DNA of 6,150 bases from an uncultured Chitinophagaceae bacterium (lineage in GTDB: Bacteria > Bacteroidota > Bacteroidia > Chitinophagales > Chitinophagaceae). Positions 1 through 6,150 of the stretch are shown in pieces. The stretch spans positions 1 through 6,150 of the forward strand of contig CAMLEM010000111.1 in NCBI GenBank assembly GCA_946479005.1. The letters are read 5' to 3'. Position numbers and translations under genes: made by a program. A model generated the notes under the pieces. It saw nothing but the letters and a program-made list of their open reading frames with translations. It did not search any database and was not told the DNA's origin. Numbering within the stretch: the stretch's first letter is position 1; each line of letters opens with the position of its first letter.

Positions 1-649
1 GGACGGAAGAAGCGCGAGCCTTGAAGACCAGGCTTTCAGTCCCATTAACAGCGAAACCGAAATGCACGGTGATATGCCCGGACTCTCGCGACGACTGAGA
101 AAGATCAGGGGGTATGCACCGCTTTTTGAAGCCGCTTTTGGAGACGGAGGCATTGACCCAGATCGTATCACCAGGGCCCTGGCCGCTTTTCAAAGGACCG
201 TTACGGGTGCGGAAAGCCGGTTTGATAAATTTTTGAAAGGTGACAGGAATGTCCTTTCCAACCAGGAACTGCGGGGGCTCCATATTTTTCGCACCCGGGC
301 CAATTGTATGAACTGCCACAACGGGCCACTCTTTACCGACAATAAATTTCACAACAACGGATTTTCCAATGGTGATGTCGGGCTGTTCTTTGTAACACAC
401 CGGGAGGAAGATAAAGGAAAGTTGAAGACACCTTCCTTGCGCGATGTGATCTATACCGGGCCCTGGATGCACGATGGAAATGAAACCGACCTGCATTCGG
501 TGATCTCCCGCTACGCGAAAGGCCATACCGGCGATCCGCTCCTGGAAGGCTTCAGTATTTCAAAGAGACAATTGCCTGACCTGCTTGCTTTTCTTGGTTC
601 CATTTCAGCCCCGCCAAAGCCTTTTAACAAACCTCAGCTACCCGACTAA
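1..649 (+). CDS. Di-heme cytochrome c peroxidase family protein, C-terminal part (5' end outside window)
   Basis: The reading frame is open from base 2, giving 215 visible residues and a TAA stop at 647-649. A c-type heme motif CMNCH sits at bases 305-319 (visible residues 102-106). The segment LKTPSLRDV and then PWMHDG follow, with the Met at 467-469 in the place of the distal ligand of the electron-transfer heme in bacterial cytochrome c peroxidases; MauG has Tyr there. The start of the visible chain (SLEDQAFSPI, then a Glu-Met pair) resembles the region between the two heme domains. In Pseudomonas peroxidase the two CxxCH motifs are about 146 residues apart, so the first should lie some 45 residues before the window, with roughly 100 or more residues missing. 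The family is periplasmic and reduces hydrogen peroxide to water with electrons from small cytochromes or cupredoxins. Some relatives (MauG, MbnH) instead oxidise protein side chains. The family is certain; the exact substrate is not. The ATG at 62 is internal. Confidence 0.93.
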   Translation, partial: DGRSASLEDQAFSPINSETEMHGDMPGLSRRLRKIRGYAPLFEAAFGDGGIDPDRITRALAAFQRTVTGAESRFDKFLKGDRNVLSNQELRGLHIFRTRANCMNCHNGPLFTDNKFHNNGFSNGDVGLFFVTHREEDKGKLKTPSLRDVIYTGPWMHDGNETDLHSVISRYAKGHTGDPLLEGFSISKRQLPDLLAFLGSISAPPKPFNKPQLPD

Positions 650-659
650 AAAATTCGAG

Positions 660-667
660 TATATTTG
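660..667 (+). promoter_or_regulatory. Candidate Bacteroidota -7 promoter element for the DUF4920 gene
   Basis: TATATTTG matches the Bacteroidota -7 consensus TAnnTTTG exactly and lies 24 bases before the start codon at 692, leaving a short leader. I see no TTG element at the usual -33 spacing, so the gene could also be read through from the peroxidase gene only 42 bases upstream. Confidence 0.4.
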
Positions 668-691
668 TCAACCTGAATCAAAAATGATAAT

Positions 692-1171
692 ATGAAAAAG
701 CTCTTCTTCACCCTGTCGATCATTTCCTTTGCATTCTTTGCAAATGCGCAACCCCCGGAAGGGGATGCCAAACCCGGCGACTGGTATGGAGAGCAGATCA
801 CAGTGGATGGCGCTCTCAATCTCCGCGATGTGGCAGCCAAACTCGATGGCGGGTCCAAATTCGAGGGAGACACCAAGATAAAAGCGAAGATCGTTGATGT
901 TTGTCCGAAGAAAGGATGCTGGCTCAAGCTGGAGATCGATGAGAACACGACAGCCACCGTTAAGATGAAGGACTACGGTTTCTTCCTGCCCCTGGCAGCA
1001 AAAGGTAAAACCGTGGTGCTGGATGGTAAGGTCGAACTCAAAACCACTTCGGTCGCTGAGCTGAAACATTATGCCGAGGATGCGAAAAAGTCCCAGGAAG
1101 AGATCGATGCCATCAAGGAACCCGTCAAGGAAGTGCGTGTACTCGCAAAGGGGATCGTGGTAGTTGAATGA
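692..1171 (+). CDS. DUF4920 domain-containing secreted protein
   Basis: The 159-residue product begins with a signal peptide (MKK, hydrophobic run 4-17, likely cleavage in ANA|Q near residue 19), so it should be periplasmic or secreted. The mature part carries the DUF4920 pattern: WYGEQI at 31-36, a beta-rich stretch ending in VDVCPKKGCW (Cys71, Cys76, Trp77), then MKDYGFFLP at 92-100 and a Gly-rich VVLDGKVE strand. The last 40 residues hold a charged Lys/Glu-rich helix and a final hydrophobic strand. The function of the family is unknown. The two cysteines and the aromatic residue could form a disulfide or metal site, but this is only inference. The ATG at 692 is chosen because it places the signal peptide at the N terminus; the ATG at 684 is in another frame and stops at once. 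The leader is A-rich without a Shine-Dalgarno sequence. The gene lies 42 bases after the peroxidase gene on the same strand and may be cotranscribed with it. Confidence 0.88.
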   Translation: MKKLFFTLSIISFAFFANAQPPEGDAKPGDWYGEQITVDGALNLRDVAAKLDGGSKFEGDTKIKAKIVDVCPKKGCWLKLEIDENTTATVKMKDYGFFLPLAAKGKTVVLDGKVELKTTSVAELKHYAEDAKKSQEEIDAIKEPVKEVRVLAKGIVVVE

Positions 1172-1179
1172 TCTTCTTC

Positions 1180-1215
1180 ATCACCGCGTTTTTCGGGATT
1201 CGTAAATCGTTTTTT
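1180..1215 (+). terminator. Weak candidate terminator after the DUF4920 gene
   Basis: ATC-A-CCG at 1180-1186 can pair with CGG-GAT at 1194-1199, with one bulged base. A second 4-bp stem (GATT/AATC, 1197-1208, overlapping the first) is followed by six T residues at 1210-1215. Each stem is weak, so termination here is only possible, but it would separate the DUF4920 gene from the receptor gene. Confidence 0.25.
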
Positions 1216-1248
1216 CCAATTCAGTAACAGGAGCCGGGCAGGCAGGTC

Positions 1249-1265
1249 CAATTTTGCGGCAAATT
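1249..1265 (+). promoter_or_regulatory. Candidate -7 element and imperfect palindrome before the FecA-like receptor gene
   Basis: CAATTTTG at 1249-1256 differs from the Bacteroidota -7 consensus TAnnTTTG by one base. It is embedded in an inverted repeat, AATTTTGC (1250-1257) and GCAAATT (1259-1265), which matches on both sides apart from one extra T. The site ends seven bases before the start codon at 1273. A repressor site is possible, but no -33 element is visible and the leader would be very short. Confidence 0.22.
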
Positions 1266-1272
1266 CCGTGAA

Positions 1273-3477
1273 ATGAAAAGTACCATAACCGTTGCCCTAA
1301 GTATTTTGATTTCCATTAATGTCATTGGGCAGAACAAGACTTTCGCCGATGACACGCTCAATCCCCAGCACAAATACCTTCCCGATGTGACTGTTGTGGG
1401 TCGTAACAGCCGTTCGGATATTCAACAGATGCCGGAAGTTGTGGGAACTTCCATCTATGCCGGCAAGAAAAATGCCCTGGTGGTGATGGATAATGTCCAG
1501 GGTAATGTGTCGATGAACGTGATGCGCCAGGTGATGGCCAAGATCCCCGGCATTCATATCTGGGAAAGCGATCCCAGCGGCATACAGATCGGCATTGCGG
1601 CTAGAGGGCTGAGTCCCAATCGCAGCTGGGAATTCAATGTCCGGCAGAATGGCTACGACATATCCGCCGATCCTTTCGGTTATCCCGAGGCCTATTACAA
1701 TCCGCAGCTCCAGGCCGTTCAGCGTATCGAAGTGGTGAGGGGCCACGGCTCGCTCCAGTATGGCGCACAATTCGGGGGAATGGTGAATTACATCCTCCGA
1801 AACGGGAGCGAGATCAAAAAGAAATTCGAATTTGAATCACAGCAGACAGTGGGAAGCAACGGGCTTTTTAATACGTATAATGCCATTGGTGGAAAAACCG
1901 GGAAATGGCATTACTATGGGTTTTTCGATCACCGCAATGGAAATGGTTACCGCGCGAACAGCCGGTTTTTTACGGATGCAGTATTTGGCACTGCAACCTA
2001 TTACTTCAATCCCCGGTTTTCCTTGACCGCGGAGGTAATGCACTCTCATATTCGCAGCCAGCAGGCCGGCGGGCTTACCGATGCGATGCTTTACGAGGAT
2101 CCCCGCCAGAGTTTTCGTGCGAGGAACTGGTTTGACATCAGCTGGACAAATCCCGCGTTGATCCTCAACTACCAGGTTTCACCAGGGGTGAGATGGAATA
2201 CAAAATTCTTCGCTACGGTCGGCAACAGGAATAGCGTGGGATTCCTGCAGAACATCCTCGTAAAAGACAGCATCAACCCGGCCACGGGAGAATACAATCC
2301 CCGCACACTGAACATTGATCAATACAGGAATTTCGCTATGGAAAGTCGTTTGCTGACCGACTATTCCCTGGGGAAATTGAAGAACACTTTCTCCGGGGGC
2401 ATCCGGATCTATTCGGGATCCACCCACCGGAGAGCGGATGGCCGGGGTACCACCGGATCAGAGTATGATGTGGCCGTGTCGGGTTCATATCCCAGGGATG
2501 TTACATTCAAATCCCGGAACGCAGCGGTCTTTGCAGAGAATATATTCCGTGTAAGTGAAAAATTCCTGGTTGTGCCCGGTGTGCGCCTGGAATGGCTCGA
2601 AGGAAGCGCTTCCGGGAGAAACGGATTCAATTCATCGGGACAGGAGCTGATCCTACAGAACATTTCACGCGACCGCAGCTTTGTGCTGGCAGGCATCGGC
2701 GCGGAATATCACGTGTCAAAGAATACCGAGATCTATGCCAATATCACCCAGGCATATCGCCCCATCCAGTTTGCCAACCTGCAGGCTCCTCCTACCACCG
2801 ATGTGGTTGACCAGGACCTGGAAGATGCGAAAGGATTCAATGCCGACCTCGGGTTCCGGGGAATGATCGGGGAATTCGTAAAAGTGGACGTGAGCGCTTT
2901 TTACCTGCAGTACAATAACAGGATAGGAACGATCACGGTCACCGGGACGCCTTCCTATCGCCTGATCACGAATGTAGGCAACAGCACCAGCAAGGGCTTC
3001 GAAGCATTTGCAGAGATTAATATTCTTCGTGCGATCCGGAAGAACAGCAAAGCCGATCTCCTCCTTTTTGGCTCCTACAGCTATACAAACGCCAAATATT
3101 CTTCCGACCATAAAGACGCATCTACAAGGGGCAATAAAGTGGAAAATGCCCCTGCACATATTTTTCGCGGTGGAACCAGCTTCGGCTACGGCCCTGCAAT
3201 GCTAACGCTACAGCTGAATTATGTGGGTGAAACCTATAGTGATGCCAACAACACGGAGCTGGCGTCGGCCAATGCACAAAATGGTCTTATTCCTTCATAT
3301 ATGGTCACAGATATATTTGCTTCGGTGAAACTTCCCCGGGCGGTCGTGCTGAAATTAGGAGTCAACAATCTAATGGATGAAACCTATTTTACCCGTCGCG
3401 CTGGTGGATACCCCGGCCCCGGGGCATTGCCCGGTGATGGACGTACTTTTTTCCTTTCGCTGGGATTCAAACTCTAG
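1273..3477 (+). CDS. TonB-dependent outer-membrane receptor, FecA-like (iron-complex transport)
   Basis: The 734-residue product has a signal peptide (hydrophobic 5-18, cleavage near residue 20), a probable TonB box LPDVTVVG at 36-43, a plug domain to about residue 177 and a 22-strand barrel for the rest. The plug shows the FecA-type pattern: GIHIW at 93-97, IAARGLSPN at 108-116, DPFGYPEAYY, and the closing signature RIEVVRGHGSLQYG at 151-164 followed by GGMVNYI. The C-terminal part has NNLMDETYFTR and ends in GFKL, a hydrophobic end suited to barrel assembly. Only about 15 residues separate the signal peptide from the TonB box, so it lacks the N-terminal signalling domain of E. coli FecA and should not signal through a FecR-type anti-sigma factor. 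It also lacks the carboxypeptidase-like domain found in SusC-type receptors. Ferric citrate or another iron chelate is the likely cargo by family; another metal complex cannot be excluded. The ATG at 1273 has no Shine-Dalgarno sequence before it. Confidence 0.9.
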   Translation: MKSTITVALSILISINVIGQNKTFADDTLNPQHKYLPDVTVVGRNSRSDIQQMPEVVGTSIYAGKKNALVVMDNVQGNVSMNVMRQVMAKIPGIHIWESDPSGIQIGIAARGLSPNRSWEFNVRQNGYDISADPFGYPEAYYNPQLQAVQRIEVVRGHGSLQYGAQFGGMVNYILRNGSEIKKKFEFESQQTVGSNGLFNTYNAIGGKTGKWHYYGFFDHRNGNGYRANSRFFTDAVFGTATYYFNPRFSLTAEVMHSHIRSQQAGGLTDAMLYEDPRQSFRARNWFDISWTNPALILNYQVSPGVRWNTKFFATVGNRNSVGFLQNILVKDSINPATGEYNPRTLNIDQYRNFAMESRLLTDYSLGKLKNTFSGGIRIYSGSTHRRADGRGTTGSEYDVAVSGSYPRDVTFKSRNAAVFAENIFRVSEKFLVVPGVRLEWLEGSASGRNGFNSSGQELILQNISRDRSFVLAGIGAEYHVSKNTEIYANITQAYRPIQFANLQAPPTTDVVDQDLEDAKGFNADLGFRGMIGEFVKVDVSAFYLQYNNRIGTITVTGTPSYRLITNVGNSTSKGFEAFAEINILRAIRKNSKADLLLFGSYSYTNAKYSSDHKDASTRGNKVENAPAHIFRGGTSFGYGPAMLTLQLNYVGETYSDANNTELASANAQNGLIPSYMVTDIFASVKLPRAVVLKLGVNNLMDETYFTRRAGGYPGPGALPGDGRTFFLSLGFKL

Positions 3478-3490
3478 GCGAATGCGATCA

Positions 3491-3506
3491 TATGATCTTC
3501 ATCATA
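3491..3506 (+). other. Small AT-rich hairpin after the FecA-like gene
   Basis: TATGAT and ATCATA form a perfect 6-bp stem around a CTTC loop, 14 bases after the stop codon. It overlaps a 12-bp palindrome, GATCATATGATC, at 3486-3497. No T-run follows, so it is a poor intrinsic terminator; it might protect the 3' end of the transcript or bind a regulator. Confidence 0.3.
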
Positions 3507-3529
3507 AGAGGCATTGATCGTTTGCCGGG

Positions 3530-3559
3530 TTGTCGTCATTTATTTGTAAAAGAAATTTG
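3530..3559 (+). promoter_or_regulatory. Candidate promoter in the gap before the HmuR-like gene
   Basis: TTG at 3530-3532 and GAAATTTG at 3552-3559 are spaced by 19 bases, as in Bacteroidota -33/-7 promoters, with one mismatch in the -7 element (TAnnTTTG expected). Alternatives in the same gap are TTTATTTG at 3539-3546 and TAAACTTG at 3608-3615, each also with one mismatch. I cannot choose between them. Confidence 0.28.
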
Positions 3560-3581
3560 GACCTGTGGTTCCTGACAATTA

Positions 3582-3602
3582 CGTGATAAAATTTTATTTA
3601 CG
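3582..3602 (+). promoter_or_regulatory. AT-rich palindrome, possible operator before the HmuR-like gene
   Basis: A perfect 12-bp palindrome, ATAAAATTTTAT (3586-3597), is flanked by CGT (3582-3584) and ACG (3600-3602), giving an imperfect 21-base inverted repeat. It ends 30 bases before the start codon at 3633 and just before the possible -7 element TAAACTTG (3608-3615), so a bound protein could block transcription. Heme and iron receptor genes are often controlled by Fur- or DtxR-type repressors with AT-rich palindromic sites; the identity of any regulator here is inference. Confidence 0.35.
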
Positions 3603-3632
3603 CTGGATAAACTTGCGGCCACAAATGAAAAT

Positions 3633-5768
3633 ATGCGGCCCGTTGTAAAGGTTTGTTTTTTGTTCTTTCTCCTGCCATTGGTTTCATACAGCCAGGACAC
3701 CGGGGATTCAAGTAATGTGAAAGATCTTGAGCAGATCGTTGTCACTGCCTCGCGAACTGAAAGAAAACTCGGTAATGTTGCGGTGCCTGTCCAGATCATT
3801 TCTCAGCGTTCCATCCAAAATGCAGGTATGGTTCGGCTGAATGATGTGCTTGCCGAACAAACAGGGTTATACATTACAAGCAGCGGGGCGACGAGCTCTG
3901 CGGGTGGTGGAGTATTCGGAAATGGCGTCCAGATCCAGGGGCTTTCCCCCGATTATACACTGATCCTACTGGATGGGGAGCCGATCATTGGCAGGCAGGG
4001 TGGGGTCATCGATCTTTCCCGCTTATCAGTATCCAATATCAAAAGGATCGAGATCGTTAAAGGTCCTTCTTCAAGTCTCTACGGGAGCGAAGCAATGGGA
4101 GGCGTGGTCAATATCATCAGCGACCAGGCTAAAGCGAAACGGCTGAATGCGGGGATCCGCTATGGAAGATTCAATGCATTGGATGCGAACCTGACGGCTG
4201 CGGTCAGGAATAAGAAATGGGGGTTGCAGCTTTTTGGAAACAGGAATAGTTCCGACGGATACGACCTGGACAAGATACAACCAGGGAAGACCGTAGATCC
4301 TTTTTATAATTATACCGCACAGATCCGGACGCACCTCGAGATCTCACCGAAAACCAGGGCTTCCGTCTCCGGCCGGTATTTTTTTGAAGACCAGTCGAAT
4401 TTTTTCAATACGATCGATCTTGCGAGCGGGAATCCTGTTTCGATCGCCGGGAATGGGATCGTTCGCGACCTCAACGTGAATCCCGTCATCACGCACCAGT
4501 TCGCTTCCCGGTTGAGGTCCTCCCTGCGGCTCTATTTCAGCCGTTACGAATATGAACAAAACCTGGTAAAACAGGCTGATAAATCGCCCTACTATTATGA
4601 TTTTTTCCGGCAGGATTATTATCGTGCAGAGAACCAGACCGACCTGAATGTCCGGAACCGGCATTTTCTCAGCCTCGGCGCAGGAATGGTTTGGGAGAAA
4701 TTAAATACCAACCGCTACGCGGGTGAAAGAGAAAACCAGAACCAGTATTTTTTCGCGCAGGATGAGTGGAGGTATGATGAAAACTTCACCCTGATCGGGG
4801 GACTCAGGTTTGATAACAATACCGCTTACCGTTCAAGGCTCAGCCCCAAGCTGGCGCTGCATTATAAAGCGGGAAACAAGTGGAGCTTTACAGCGTCTTA
4901 TGGCAGCGGTTTCAAAGCGCCCGATTTCAGGCAGCTCTTTTTGAATTTCCTGAATACCGCGGCAGGCGGTTACGTGATCTACGGCGCCAATGAGATCACG
5001 CTCGCGGAGATCGAAAAACAAAAACAGGAAGGCACGATCACAGAGATCCTCCCCCGCGCTTACCAGCTTTCTCTCCTAAGGCCTGAAAGATCGAATGGAA
5101 TTAATGTGGGATTCAGGTTTGTTATGAATGACGCGGTATCTTTCAACGCCAACCTTTTCAGGAATGACATTGATGATCTCATCCAGGTGGATGTGATCGC
5201 GTACCGTAATAACGGGGCGCCCATTTACAGTTATTTCAATGTTCGGAAAGCTTTTACAGAAGGGATTGAGCTGAACGGGACCTGGAGCATCAGCAAAAAA
5301 TGGACGGCTACAGGGGGCTACCAGTTTCTCATCACAGCCGATAAGGAAGATCTCCGTCGTATCCGGGAGGGCTCAGTCTTCACCCGGGACCCCAATACCA
5401 ATGAATCTTACAAAGTCACACGGGGAGATTATGCGGGTCTTCCCAACCGCTCCGCTCATCTTGCAAATGCCAGGCTCAATCATGAATCAAAAGGCTGGTC
5501 CGGATCCCTTCGCGCGATCTACAAAAGCAGGTGGGGTACAACGGACCAGGATGGCAACAATCTCATCAACAGGGAGGATGAGTTTGCACCAGGTTTTCTC
5601 CAGGTGAACATTAGCGGTTCCCGCGAGTTTGGAGCCCTGAGGATCCAGGCTGGCGTGGATAATCTTTTCGATCAGAAAGACCCGGTTTTCTTACCGGCTC
5701 AACCCGGCATTCAGCCATACGTTTCCGTGCAATATTCTTTTATAAATAAAAAACAAACAGTAAAATGA
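3633..5768 (+). CDS. hmuR: TonB-dependent heme receptor, HmuR-like
   Basis: The 711-residue product has a signal peptide (hydrophobic 7-17, cleavage near YS|QD, residue 20), a TonB box EQIVVTAS at 33-40, a plug domain closing with RIEIVKGPSSSLYG at 138-151 and GGVVNII, then a beta barrel with FKAP at 427-430, LRPERS at 482-487 and the near-terminal NLFDQKDP. The gene is followed by a HmuY-family gene that it overlaps, which is the main reason to assign heme as cargo. In Porphyromonas HmuR, heme binding involves a plug His and a His between the YRAP and NPDL motifs. Here the plug has no His, NPDL is not recognisable and the FKAP-to-LRPE stretch is about 30 residues longer and has no His. The chain extends eight residues (INKKQTVK) beyond the usual terminal aromatic strand YVSVQYSF. 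The ATG at 3633 sets the signal peptide correctly; the ATG at 3625 is out of frame. Receptor class is certain, heme specificity likely. Confidence 0.88.
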   Translation: MRPVVKVCFLFFLLPLVSYSQDTGDSSNVKDLEQIVVTASRTERKLGNVAVPVQIISQRSIQNAGMVRLNDVLAEQTGLYITSSGATSSAGGGVFGNGVQIQGLSPDYTLILLDGEPIIGRQGGVIDLSRLSVSNIKRIEIVKGPSSSLYGSEAMGGVVNIISDQAKAKRLNAGIRYGRFNALDANLTAAVRNKKWGLQLFGNRNSSDGYDLDKIQPGKTVDPFYNYTAQIRTHLEISPKTRASVSGRYFFEDQSNFFNTIDLASGNPVSIAGNGIVRDLNVNPVITHQFASRLRSSLRLYFSRYEYEQNLVKQADKSPYYYDFFRQDYYRAENQTDLNVRNRHFLSLGAGMVWEKLNTNRYAGERENQNQYFFAQDEWRYDENFTLIGGLRFDNNTAYRSRLSPKLALHYKAGNKWSFTASYGSGFKAPDFRQLFLNFLNTAAGGYVIYGANEITLAEIEKQKQEGTITEILPRAYQLSLLRPERSNGINVGFRFVMNDAVSFNANLFRNDIDDLIQVDVIAYRNNGAPIYSYFNVRKAFTEGIELNGTWSISKKWTATGGYQFLITADKEDLRRIREGSVFTRDPNTNESYKVTRGDYAGLPNRSAHLANARLNHESKGWSGSLRAIYKSRWGTTDQDGNNLINREDEFAPGFLQVNISGSREFGALRIQAGVDNLFDQKDPVFLPAQPGIQPYVSVQYSFINKKQTVK

Positions 5769-6150
5769 AAAAAGCGTTCATAGCAGCTGTAGTATCAGGC
5801 GCTGCATTTTTCCTGGTTTCCTGTGACAAGAATGAAGCGACCTCTCCCGTGGGATTGGGTACCATTACCGTCAAGGATCTCCAGGCCGATACGATCCTGG
5901 GTATTTATACCAGCGGCCCCGCGACGGGTCAGCCTTACGGGTCAGGAAAATTCACTTTCTATAGCCTGGAGAGAAACCAGGTAGTTGATAATGCCGATTC
6001 CGCGACCAACAAATGGGACCTGGGCTTCCGTGGAACGACCATCATCACCAATTCAGGAAATAGCGGTCCCGCCAATGCAGGGGCTTATATGTTCGTTGGA
6101 ACCTTTGGTGATGTGACCCAGGTTTCCGCTGATTCCACCTTCCGCGTGGA
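5765..6150 (+). CDS. hmuY: HmuY family heme-binding lipoprotein, N-terminal part (3' end outside window)
   Basis: The visible 128 residues start with a lipoprotein signal: MKK, a hydrophobic stretch, and the lipobox LVSC with the lipid-bearing Cys at residue 20. The next residues, DKNEATS, are polar and partly acidic, as in Bacteroidota lipoproteins sent to the cell surface. After a linker, KFTFYSLE (62-69) and NKWDLGFRGTTI (82-93) followed by TNSGNSG match the core of the HmuY family, where P. gingivalis has NWDMALHRYDVRLN. HmuY captures heme, including from host hemoproteins in Porphyromonas, and delivers it to the receptor HmuR. The two heme ligands of Porphyromonas HmuY, His134 and His166, lie beyond the point reached here, so heme ligation cannot be judged. 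The ATG overlaps the TGA stop of the receptor gene (ATGA, 5765-5768), which suggests one transcript and coupled translation. The leader is A-rich without a Shine-Dalgarno sequence. The usual length is about 200 residues, so some 40% is missing. Confidence 0.88.
   Translation, partial: MKKAFIAAVVSGAAFFLVSCDKNEATSPVGLGTITVKDLQADTILGIYTSGPATGQPYGSGKFTFYSLERNQVVDNADSATNKWDLGFRGTTIITNSGNSGPANAGAYMFVGTFGDVTQVSADSTFRV

Noticed and set aside
62..64. ATG at 62 as the true start of the peroxidase
   Set aside because: The frame is open upstream to the window edge and those residues (SLEDQAFSPI) already match the family; a start at 62 would also remove the first heme domain.
1297..1770. Minus-strand open frame of 157 codons inside the FecA-like gene
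   Set aside because: It lies wholly opposite a clearly coding receptor, has no recognisable domain or signal sequence, and such antisense frames are common in this codon usage. The same applies to the minus-strand frames at 668-1069 and 2716-3159.
3486..3506. Intrinsic terminator after the FecA-like gene
   Set aside because: The stem is short and AT-rich and no T-run follows, so it is listed only as a hairpin.
3582..3602. Classical Fur box
   Set aside because: The palindrome is AT-rich but does not match the GATAATGATAATCATTATC pattern closely enough to name the regulator.
3625..3635. ATG at 3625 as the start of the HmuR-like gene
   Set aside because: It is in a different frame and would not encode the receptor; the ATG at 3633 gives a proper signal peptide.

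Overview
This window looks like chromosomal DNA from a member of the Bacteroidota, most likely of the Chitinophagales type. The reasons are the protein families present (a FecA-like and a HmuR-like TonB-dependent receptor, a HmuY lipoprotein and a DUF4920 secreted protein), A-rich leaders without a clear Shine-Dalgarno sequence before each start codon, and a match to the Bacteroidota -7 promoter element (TAnnTTTG). The lineage is an inference from protein style and could not be tested by search.

All five genes lie on the + strand. Positions 1-649 hold the C-terminal part of a di-heme cytochrome c peroxidase-like protein, whose first heme domain lies before the window. Positions 692-1171 encode a small secreted DUF4920 protein with a paired-cysteine KGCW motif. 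Positions 1273-3477 encode a 734-residue FecA-like TonB-dependent receptor without an N-terminal signalling domain. After a 155-base gap with candidate promoter and operator sequences, positions 3633-5768 encode a 711-residue HmuR-like receptor. A HmuY-family heme-binding lipoprotein starts at 5765, overlaps the receptor by four bases (ATGA), and runs out of the window at 6150.

The likely theme is import of iron and heme across the outer membrane. HmuY would capture heme at the cell surface and pass it to the HmuR-like receptor. The FecA-like receptor would import a separate iron complex. The peroxidase is a periplasmic c-type heme enzyme that would consume peroxide or carry out a related oxidation. 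The most unusual points are a HmuR-like receptor that lacks the histidines and the NPDL motif used by the Porphyromonas model protein, the receptor-first order with an overlapping lipoprotein gene, and an AT-rich palindrome just before the receptor gene. I see no mobile element, RNA gene, CRISPR array or clearly novel system.
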